A DNA stretch of 64,000 nt from JACDEA01 sp963742585. Lineage in GTDB: Bacteria; Actinomycetota; Acidimicrobiia; Acidimicrobiales; JACDEA01. The position numbers and the translations under genes were made by a program. A model generated the notes under the pieces. The model was not told the origin of the DNA and ran no database searches. It was given only the letters and a program-made list of their open reading frames with translations. Shown piece after piece: positions 27,601 through 35,090 of the stretch (positions are counted from its first letter, which is position 1; every line of letters begins with the position of its first letter). The stretch covers positions 434,001-498,000 of the forward strand of contig CAVUMI010000006.1 in NCBI GenBank assembly GCA_963742585.1, written 5' to 3'.

Positions 27601-29266
27601 GGCGGCACCGGCCACGAGGTGGCGGTGGTCCAGCCGGAGTTAGCCACGACGCTCAGTGGCGAGGACACCCGGTACCAGTACTTGACCGTGTCGCCATCGG
27701 GGTCCACCGAGAGATTCGCCGGATCGAGCACCAGGGTTGGGGTGGTCGTCCCGACGATCTCCTTATCGGCGGGGGTCAGCGGCACGGTCGGGCTCGGGAC
27801 CCTGGTGTAGGTGATGTGGAGCTTGGGGGCGTCGGCCCCGGAGAGGTCCGAGGTGTGGAATACCTCGAAGCCGGGGTTCAACGGGCTGTACTTGAAGAGC
27901 CGCACGCCGAAGTTCGGCTGGGACTCGTTCATCCACCCCGCCGCTGCCTCAGTGGCGTCGACGTCCATCCACCCCCGGCCACAGCCGCCAAAGCCACGGA
28001 CGGTCGGCGACGTGAACGCAGTTAGCGGCCGCGTATTCCAGGTGACCGCCGACGTCCACGCTGTGGAGACGCCGGTCAATGCGACCGCGGTTCCGGGGTC
28101 ATCGCAAGACCATGCCGGCGGGGTTTGCTCGTTGACACTGACGTGGGCCTCGGACACATAGACGTCTGGTCCGGTAACAGGCAGGCCGAGCGGGTCGGTG
28201 AGGCTGAACTTGAGCAGGGTTTCCCACTGGTCACCGGCGGTGGTGGCTCCGAGGTATGCGAACGCGTCGGTGTCCCACCGGGTCGTGGGGTTGTTGGCGT
28301 TCACGGTGGTGTCAATGCCCCCGGCGAACGTGGTTGTCTTGTCGAGCAGCGACGGGTCGATGGTCACGGGGAACACTCGGCCGCGGGCGCCCACCCATGC
28401 CGCGTCGGCCTCGACGGTGACCGCGACCACCGAGCCGCGTCGACTATCCAGGCGAGTACGCACGGGCGAGCCGCTCGGCGGCTTGGCGCCGTCGAAGGCA
28501 ACTCCGTCTGTGAATTCGGCGATGATTTTGCCGTTGGGGCCGACGAACTCGACACCGTCCTGCCCTGCCGCGCGACCACCCCAGCAGGCACGACGAACTC
28601 ATCGCGATAGGACGTCGCGGCGCGGGCGTCGGGAAGCACCACCGACTCCTCGAGCCCGGTCGCAGTCGCCCGCAACCCCAGTGCAGATCCGCCCGGCATC
28701 GTGTTGGCGAAGGTGACTCGGGACGCTGTGGCGACGCCAGGGATGTCCTGGCTGACGTCGGGATGGCGGAGAACGATCTCGCCCGCCGCGGTGCGGAGCG
28801 TGGCACTGGTATCACCGGTTCGACTGGCGAACGTGGTGGGGCGCTCGACCGAGCGCGGCTCGAGTCCGTCGCCAACCGGCTGAAGCGTCAGGTCGATGTT
28901 TTGCCAGGCTCCGCTCGGATCGTGGAAGCGTTCCGGGCGCGTACTACGAGACCGACGTCTTGGTGCCGTCGGGGTTGTCGTAGACGAGGCGCGACGCCGT
29001 GGTTTCCGAGTCCACAGCGCTCGAACGTGCGGGATCGAAGCTCTGGCGTGGCGCCGCCTTGGTGCCTGGCGCGTTCGAGAAGTCACTGTCGGCAGCGTGA
29101 TGTTGCGCGGCTGGGCTGGCGCGGTGGCGAGGGGCCCAGGACGCGGTAGCGCGGCGCGGGCTGCCGGCGCCTCGATGATGGCGGCGATACTCGCGAGTAG
29201 CGCCAGGGCCAACAACACGCCGGCAACGCGGCGAAGAAGAACGCAGAGACCAACACGATGAGACAT
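21685..29266 (-). pseudogene. RHS/YD-repeat secreted polymorphic-toxin-like protein, frame-shifted
   Basis: About 2,500 codons in one direction, split over at least six frame changes (about 29090, 28960, 28560, 25330, 24880, 22460). In order: signal peptide (29266-29180), a start region with YDNPDGTKTSV and RFHDPSGAWQNIDL, a DNRLRE-like segment with the DPSLLDKT motif (28340-27800), a PA14-like domain (about 27320-26880), YD repeats (26600-25700), two LamG-like domains (25400-24890; 24700-24100), more YD repeats (24000-22400) and the RHS core end GARPYVAALGRFLEVDP (about 22215). After FDLTGTYV a different C-terminal domain of about 145 residues follows, with RRHELNQCGS and MDCHNNQIGL motifs resembling DUF6973. 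Frameshifts may be sequencing errors. Confidence 0.8.
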
Positions 29267-29707
29267 CCCCGCGATCAGTGACGCCTGCCTCGGCGAGGCG
29301 GCTATTCACACACCGTGCGCCTTGATGTCCATCCCGGCAATGGACCGATCGAGTCATTCGGAGTAGTCCGTTGTAGTTCGGCGGAAACCGGCCCCGAGTT
29401 GTGGAGGTCCTGTTGACGGGCGCGCGCTAGCGACCCGTCGCGGTTTTGCATCGCTAGTCGTACGTGGTTGATGTGGCAGCACCGTCAACCTCAGGAGGTC
29501 ACCGTGTCCCGACGACGCCGTACCAAGTCCACGCCGCTGGCAATTATTACCGTCAGCGTCTCCAACCCCGGCCTCCTCCGGCCGGATGCGCCGACAACCG
29601 ATCAGCAAGACCGTCACAGGCGTAATGGAACGGCCGGCTCCGGACCGCCGCATGCGTGGATCATCCACGATGTCGCGGACGGAGCCACATGACGGAAGGA
29701 GCCGGCC
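29267..29707. other. Non-coding region upstream of IS110 transposase, candidate bridge-RNA locus
   Basis: No supported gene in 441 bp. The last 80 bp are strongly structured: exact 12-bp inverted repeat ACGGCCGGCTCC (29630-29641) / GGAGCCGGCCGT (29698-29709), enclosing the small palindrome CGTGGATCATCCACG (29655-29669). IS110-group elements carry a structured guide (bridge) RNA upstream of the transposase, which makes this the place to look. The left element end could not be fixed by eye. Confidence 0.4.
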
Positions 29708-30812
29708 GTGCCGAGCAACAGTTTCTCGCAGTACCGCTTCACCCATCTAGGGATGGACGTGCATCGGGACTCGATCTCAGTCGCGGTGTTGCCGCCGGAG
29801 GCGGAGACCGGCGAGGTCGACAAGGTCTTCAACGACACCGACTCGGTGCGTCGTCTCGTCGCTCGCCTTGGTGATCCGGCGCAGCTGCGGGCTTGTTATG
29901 AGGCGGGCCCGACCGGTTATGGCCTGCACCGCCAGCTGACCCGGTTGGGAGTGCGCTGTGAGGTGATCGCGCCGGCGTTGATTCCCCGGGCCGCCGGTGA
30001 CCGGGTCAAGACCGACACCCGTGACGCCCGGCGGCTGGCGCGTCTGCATCGCATGGGCGAGCTGGTTGCGATCCGGGTGCCGAGCGAGGCCGAGGAAGGC
30101 GTGCGGGATCTGCTGCGGGCGCGGGAGGATCTGATCGGTGACCGGCGCCGCGCCCGTCAGCGGCTCTCGGCCATGTTGTTGCGTCACGGGCAGGTATTCC
30201 GCGGCCGGAGACGCGTGGACCAACAAGCATTTCGAGTGGCTGACCACCCGACGCTTCGAGGACCGGGCCGTGCAGGCGACCTATGACCGTTATCGGGCGG
30301 TGGTCAGCGTGCGCGACGCCGACGTTGACGCGGTCGAGGCTGACCTTGACCCGTGGTTCGACCACGAGCTGTTTCACGACCGGTGCTCGAGGCTGGCCGC
30401 CTATCGCGGCATCGACCGGCTCGGCGCGCTCACGCTCGTCGCCGAGGTCTGCGACTGGCACCGGTTCGCCTCGGCGCATCACCACATGAGCTTCTGTGGC
30501 CTGGTTCCGTCTGAGCACTCCTCGGGACAGCGCAGCTGGCGGGGCGCGATCACCAAGGCGGGTAACGCCCATGTGCGTCGCCAGCTCGTGGAGTCAGCCT
30601 GGGCCTATCAGTATGCGGCCAAGGTCGGCGTCGGCCTGGCGCGCCGCCAGGCGGGCGTGCACCCCGACACGGTTGCCCGGGCGTGGGCCGCGCAACTGCG
30701 CCTCACCCGCCGCTTCCGCGCTCGCGGCGCGCGCAAGGACTCCCGCAACATCGTCGTCGCCGCCATCGCCCGAGAGCTCGCGGGCTTCGTGTGGGCGGAG
30801 ATGACTGCATGA
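29708..30812 (+). pseudogene. IS110-family transposase, one frameshift
   Basis: GTG start with GGAAGGAG upstream. The N-terminal RuvC-like DEDD domain shows GMDVHRDSISV (Asp), YEAGPTGYGL (Glu) and KTDTRDARRLARL (Asp, Asp). The frame breaks near 30205 (RHGQVF to GDAWTNKHFEWL). The C-terminal Transposase_20 domain follows (LAAYRGIDRLGALTLVAEV, GLVPSEHSSG, ITKAGNAHVRRQLVESAW) and ends at 30812. Total length 3n+1, so one extra base explains the break; it may be intact in the organism. IS110 enzymes recombine DNA under guidance of an element-encoded RNA. Confidence 0.85.
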
Positions 30813-31218
30813 CCCCGACTCGGTTGCCAACGATGGTGGTGTCATCGAGGTGACCGTGGCCAACCTGGCGCGTCGGTGCGCCGCCGCTGCAGGACCGATC
30901 CCCGGCAAGTCTGCGCGCTCCCATGCAAAGGGACGCGAACACAGTGAGGGGCAACTCCCTGCGCATCCACGACCTGCGGTCCCGATCCGCGAACCACAGA
31001 GTGGCGGTTCACCGACCCCACATGCACCGACGCGCCTGGCTGATCACGGAGCCCGACCACCGCCATCGCCAACGGGGAGCGCGCCGCAGCCGCCACCTTG
31101 ATCACCTGCCGCCTGCGCAACCTCATCGTCGACATCGACGCGGTTGTCTTCGACGCGCTCGAACAACGACAGCAGAACCCGAAGTTCCTACTTGACAAGG
31201 CCGTTCCACTACAGACTT
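30813..31218 (+). other. Non-coding or degenerate region right of IS110
   Basis: No intact gene. A plus-strand frame from about 31048 to the TAA at 31236-31238 (AAAATLITCRLRNLIVDIDA, then VVFDALEQRQQNPKFLLDK) has protein-like composition but no start, and may be the tail of a lost gene or part of the IS110 right end. A consensus-like TTGACA occurs at 31192-31197, ahead of the palindrome at 31219; no clear -10 follows at 17 bp. Confidence 0.35.
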
Positions 31219-31242
31219 GCCGTTATCGAACTCGATAACGGC
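31219..31242. promoter_or_regulatory. 24-bp near-perfect palindrome, candidate operator
   Basis: 11-bp arms GCCGTTATCGA and TCGATAACGGC around a 2-bp AC spacer, all 11 pairs matching. The spacer is too short for an RNA hairpin of that stem and no T-run follows, so a protein-binding site is more likely than a terminator. It lies between IS110 and the tandem ribbon-helix-helix gene and downstream of a TTGACA hexamer. Confidence 0.55.
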
Positions 31243-31335
31243 GGAAGCGTCGGCAGCGCGCTCACGCTGTTCGAGCAGGCGGCCGAAAGGGTTGCTGAAC
31301 GCACGTCAACGGTGACTCCGCCGAGCGCCGGTGCG

Positions 31336-31851
31336 ATGCACGCCAAGGCCGCGGAAATTCGCCGGCAGATCGCCGAGGCCGCCGCTCTCGCCGATGCGGC
31401 TGCGGTGCTACGCGACGCAGAGGTTGAGGCCGCAGCGCTGCGACGGCGCCTCCATCGCACGATCGCCGCGGAGGAGCGGCGGCTCGATCGAGAGCGCCGG
31501 CGCGCCGAAGCTGGGTTGTACGCCGGCCAAACGCGGTCGGACAATCGGCCGACCCGCCTGGCCGTCGATCGGGCGGCTTGGGACGTCCTCAAGGGCGAGG
31601 CCATCCGCCGTCGCACGTCGGTTGGGCATCTCGTCGGGCAATTGGTGGCTGATGCTGTGCGACACAACGCGCTCCCGCGCGTGCTCAACGACGACGGCTG
31701 TGCGACTCAGCGCTTTGCCCGGCTCGTGCTCCTGGACGCTGAAACGTGGACAGCATTCCGGTCGATGGCGTTTGACGCACATGTGACAACAACGCGAATG
31801 GTTGGCGTGCTTGTCGAGGCCGAGGCACGTCGACTCGGGTGGAGGCGCTGA
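31336..31851 (+). CDS. Coiled-coil protein with two ribbon-helix-helix-like domains, candidate island regulator
   Basis: 171 aa from ATG 31336; the frame is open from 31144 and GTG 31312 is possible, and no start has a good ribosome-binding site. The first half is a charged coiled coil (KAAEIRRQIAEAA, EEERRLDRERRRAEAG-like). The second half has two similar strand-helix-helix units: TRLAVDRAAWDVL..RRTSVGHLVGQLVADAV and ARLVLLDAETWTAF..HVTTTRMVGVLVEAEA, the pattern of ribbon-helix-helix DNA-binding domains. A monomer with two such units could bind a palindrome alone; the 24-bp palindrome 93 bp upstream is the obvious candidate. Family not identified. Confidence 0.55.
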   Translation: MHAKAAEIRRQIAEAAALADAAAVLRDAEVEAAALRRRLHRTIAAEERRLDRERRRAEAGLYAGQTRSDNRPTRLAVDRAAWDVLKGEAIRRRTSVGHLVGQLVADAVRHNALPRVLNDDGCATQRFARLVLLDAETWTAFRSMAFDAHVTTTRMVGVLVEAEARRLGWRR

Positions 31852-31853
31852 GC

Positions 31854-31890
31854 GAACGCCCCCCGCTGTGTCGCACAGCGCGGGGCGTTC
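31854..31890. terminator. Strong hairpin between regulator and Xis genes
   Basis: GAACGCCCC..CGCTGTG / CACAGCG..GGGGCGTTC form a 17-bp stem with one mismatch and a 3-nt loop, 3 bp after the upstream stop codon. There is no T-run on either strand, so it is a terminator candidate of the actinobacterial U-less type or an mRNA-stabilising hairpin. Confidence 0.6.
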
Positions 31891-31958
31891 GTCGCGCTTC
31901 GCGGCGCGCGGGCGTACGTGGATGGTCGTGAAGGTCCATCGACAGCGCAAGGAGCACC

Positions 31959-32156
31959 ATGGCCGCCGTCCTTCCCGACCTGCTCGACATCACCGAGCTT
32001 GCGCGACACCTCGGCGTCAACGTTCGCCACGTTCGACGGCTGGTGGCCGAGCGGCGCATCCCGTTCATCAAATGGGGCCACCTGATCCGCTTCGACCCGA
32101 GCGAGATCGCGGACTGGCTCGAGTGCAACCGCCGACCGATCGACACGGCGCGATGA
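31959..32156 (+). CDS. Excisionase-like helix-turn-helix protein (MerR/AlpA-type HTH_17)
   Basis: 65 aa with an excisionase-family winged helix: LLDITELARHLGVNVRHVRR, then ERRIPFIKWGHLIRFDPSEI, ending ADWLECNRR. Proteins of this size and pattern located just upstream of a tyrosine integrase act as recombination directionality factors (Xis) or AlpA-type activators. The RBS AAGGAGC stands 5 bp before the ATG. The integrase begins about 90 bp downstream, in the same direction. Confidence 0.85.
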   Translation: MAAVLPDLLDITELARHLGVNVRHVRRLVAERRIPFIKWGHLIRFDPSEIADWLECNRRPIDTAR

Positions 32157-32248
32157 CTGTCACAGGCCCTGGCGTACGATTCGAGTTGCCCGATGGGCCT
32201 CGCCGTTCACTCGGCCTCGATGACTCCACGCATCTGGAGGCCCACGCG

Positions 32249-33421
32249 ATGACCGCACGACGCCGGTTCGGATCGGTTCGTCGCCTTCCGTCGGGACGAT
32301 GGCAGGCGCGCTACTGGGACGCGGCCGGGAACCGCATCGGCGCGCCCGACACCTTCGCCACCAAGGGCGACGCGCAGCGGTGGCTCTCGGCGGCCGAGAC
32401 CGACATGGGCCGCGGCGACTGGCACGACCCGCGCCTCGGCGACGTCGCGTTCCGGAGTGGGCCGACCGGTGGATGGCCACGAAGGCACCGACGGCTCGCG
32501 CCCGCGACCGAGGACCTCTACCGCTACCTGCTGCGCAGGCACGTCGTCCCGCGCTTCGGCTCGAGCCCGTCGGGCGAATCACCGCCGGCGAGTGCAGGCG
32601 TGGCTCGCCGACCTGCACCAGACCGAGCTGAGCCCGAACACAGTCGCCAAGGCGTACCGCGTGCTCAGCGGCGCGATGGACGGCGCCGTCGACGCCGGGC
32701 TCATCGCCCGCTCGCCGTGCACGCTGAAGGGCGCCGGCACCGAGCGGCACGCCGAGATGCAGATCGCGACGCCCGAGCAGGTCGCCGGCGCTCGCCGCCG
32801 CGGTCGGGCCGCGGTGGGAGGCGCTCGTGCTCACGGCCGCCTACAGCGGGCTGCGGTGGGGCGAGCTCGCCGGCCTGCGGCGCGTGCGACGTCGACCTCG
32901 AGACGAACACTCGTCACCGTCACGCGCAAGCTCGGCGAGGTCAACGGCGAGCTCTCGTTCGGCCCGCCGAAGACCGCGGCCGGCAAGCGCACCATCGGCA
33001 TCCCGTCGTTCGTCGCCCGCTCGCTCGCCGTGCACATCGACCTCTACGCGCTGCCCGGCGACGACGGCCTCGTGTTCCCGAGCGCCGACGGGCAGCCGAT
33101 GCGGCGCAGCAACTTCCGTCGGCGCGTGTGGGAGCCGGCGACCGCCGCGGTCGGCATGAGCGGGCTTCCGCTTCCACGACCTGCGCCACACGGCCGCGAC
33201 GCTCGCCGCCGCGAGCGGCACGAGCCTCAAGGCGCTCATGGCCCGCATCGGTCACGCGTCAGCCGGCCGCCGCGCTCCGGTACCAGCACGTGATCGACGG
33301 CCAGGACGCCGACATCGTCCGCTACCTCGAACGCTTCGGCGAGGAGCCGCCCGTGCCCGCCCGTGCCCACGACGACGCGCCACGAGACCGTCGCTGGTGG
33401 GCACGTAGTGGGCACGCCGAG
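32249..33421 (+). pseudogene. Tyrosine (phage-type) integrase, multiply frame-shifted
   Basis: Segments in all three frames assemble one integrase. N-terminal arm domain GSVRRLPSGRWQARYWDAAG, a SAM-like core-binding part (EWADRWMATKAP; QAWLADLHQTELSPNTVAKA), then the catalytic domain with Arg in YSGLRWGELAGLR (about 32850), HxxR in FHDLRHTAATL (about 33175), the second His in GHAS (about 33253) and the Tyr nucleophile probably in RYQHV (about 33283). At least seven frame changes in 1.1 kb is more than elsewhere in the window, so the gene may be truly dead as well as error-laden. The C-terminal end is unclear; frames run toward the tRNA. Confidence 0.8.
33398..33418 (+). repeat. Right copy of the 21-bp island-end repeat
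   Basis: TGGGCACGTAGTGGGCACGCC, identical to 21104-21124 at 20 of 21 positions and in the same orientation, 56 bp inside the tRNA-side attachment repeat. It overlaps the 3' end of the integrase reading frame. Confidence 0.6.
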
Positions 33422-33473
33422 CAACTCGATCAGCGGACCAACGAGCACGCAACCGCCGTGACCAGGATGAACA

Positions 33474-33550
33474 TGGTGGAGACGATGGGACTCGAACCCA
33501 CGACTTCCTGCTTGCAAAGCAGGTGCTCTAGCCAGCTGAGCTACGTCCCC
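33474..33550 (-). tRNA. tRNA-Ala (anticodon TGC)
   Basis: 77 nt including an encoded CCA. The acceptor stem GGGGACG pairs with CGTCTCC (one G-T pair), the D-arm is GCTC..GAGC, the anticodon stem CCTGC/GCAGG surrounds loop TTTGCAA (anticodon TGC), and the T-arm is GTGGG TTCGAGT CCCAT. It is the integration site of the island to its left. The protein-like translation METMGLEPTTSCLQ on the plus strand is an artefact of this gene. Confidence 0.95.
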
Positions 33551-33604
33551 GAGGGACCCCAGAATACGGCGACCGCGGGCGCCGCGGGCGCGAGATGTCC
33601 CGCT

Positions 33605-33642
33605 GGCTCAGGGGCGAGATAAGGGGGATCCGCCCCTGAGCC
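33605..33642 (-). terminator. Hairpin after the C25 protein gene
   Basis: Exact 12-bp inverted repeat GGCTCAGGGGCG / CGCCCCTGAGCC with a 14-nt loop, 9 bp beyond the stop of the minus-strand giant gene. There is no strong T-run. Its position makes it the probable transcript end, insulating the tRNA downstream. Confidence 0.7.
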
Positions 33643-33954
33643 TGCGGAGAGCTAGCTGATGACCTGGATCGTACGAACCGTTCCGGGGTTCTGGACGTTG
33701 CCGGCCCGGTCGGTGGCCACGGCGGTGGCGGTGTAGAAGCCGATCAGCGCCGGCGCACCGACCGTCCACGTGCAGCCGGTCCTGGGCTCCGCGCAGGACA
33801 CGGCGGCGACCTTGGTCTGTGACGTGCCGGTCAGGTTGTTGCGGAACGTGACGCTCACCGTCGCGATGCCCGAAAGGCTGTCAGTGGCGGTGCCGTTGAC
33901 CGGCCCGCCGGGCAGTACGAGGACGGTACCGCCGCCGTTGAAGTCCGACGACGG

Positions 33955-35090
33955 CAGCGTCTTGTCGACCTTGACCGCCACGGTGATCGACGTCGCGTTG
34001 CCAGCCTTGTCGGTGACGGTGCCGCTCACCTGATTTGTCCCCTCCGCCGAAACCACGACGTCAGCCGGGCAACTCGCGACGCCCGAACGATCATCGGCAC
34101 AGGTGAAGTGCACCGTGACGGGACCCTTGCGCCATGCGCCGTCATTGGGCGTTGCTGTGATGGTCGGCGCGGTGCGGTCGATGCTGATGCCGCCGACCGT
34201 CGTGAACGCGGCATTGCCCGCCTTGTCGGTGGCCGAGCCGGTCACCGACTGATTGGCACCCTCGCTGGCGACCGTGACCGGTGCGTTGCACGAGGCGACT
34301 CCCGCCAGTGCGTCGCCGCAAGTGAAGCTGACGATCACCGGCGCGTTGTACCAGCCGTTGGCGTTGGCGGGACGATCCTCGCCGCCGGTGATCGTCGGCA
34401 CCGTCCGGTCGATGTTGATGCCGCCGACGACCACGCCGGCGCTGTTCCCCGCTGCGTCCAGCGCGGAGGCAGTAACCGACTGGTTGGCGCCGTCACCGCT
34501 AAGCGTCTGTGGTGGCGGACAGGTAGCGACACCGGACCCGCCCGAATCGGCACATGTGAAACTGACGGTCACCGGGCCTTGGTACCAACCACTGGCGTTG
34601 GGAGCGCGGTCCGGCGCGCCGGTCACGGTCGGCGCCGTCGCGTCAATGTTGAGTCCAGCGAGTGTGAAGAAGCTCGTGTTGCCGGCCTTGTCCGTTGCCG
34701 TTCCAGTGACTGATTGGTTGGCGCCTTCGGTCGTCAGCGTTTGATCAGGAGCGCAGACGACGACGCCGGATCGCTCGTCGTCGCAGGTGAAGCGCACTGT
34801 GACCGCGCCGCCGTACCACCCGGCCACGTTCGGCGTCGTCGTGGGTGCCGCGCTCGATCGTGGGCGGCGTGGTGTCGATGTTGATCCCACCCACGGTCGC
34901 GGTGTCGGTGTTGCCTACGCCATCGACCGCCTGGCCGGTCACCGACTGGCCCGTGCCATCGGACGACAAGGTGCGGTCCGGTTCGCAGGTGGCTACGCCC
35001 GACTGGCTGTCGGCGCAGGTGAAGCGAACGATGACCGGGCCGCCGTACCAGCCGTGCGAATTGGGCGGGGCGGTCGGCGCGCCGGCGATC
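33955..35090 (-). repeat. Five degenerate ~65-residue Cys-pair repeats in the C25 protein
   Basis: Each unit reads roughly GWY..PV.V.FTC.D..SGVA.C......L...G.NQSVTG.A.DKAGN....VGGI.ID.T.PTI. Two Cys about 10 residues apart are conserved in every copy, probably a disulfide in an Ig-like extracellular domain. The fifth unit is shorter at its start (DGAWRKGPV). Confidence 0.75.

Larger units (their letters stand above)
20952..33523. mobile_element. Integrated genomic island at tRNA-Ala(TGC)
   Basis: Bounded by 50-bp direct repeats of the tRNA 3' end. The intact tRNA and the integrase gene are at the right end and the tRNA fragment at the left, as expected for site-specific integration. Contents from left to right: small membrane protein (candidate immunity), RHS/YD-repeat giant gene, IS110 transposase, tandem ribbon-helix-helix protein, Xis-like protein, tyrosine integrase. 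No conjugation, capsid or replication genes are seen, so it looks like a non-autonomous integrative element or a decayed one. A 21-bp repeat lies inside each end (21104-21124, 33398-33418; 20 of 21 identical). Confidence 0.85.

Noticed and set aside
31219..31242. Palindrome as a dif/Xer site or terminator
   Set aside because: Central spacer of 2 bp does not fit Xer sites (6-8 bp), and no T-run or usable loop for termination.
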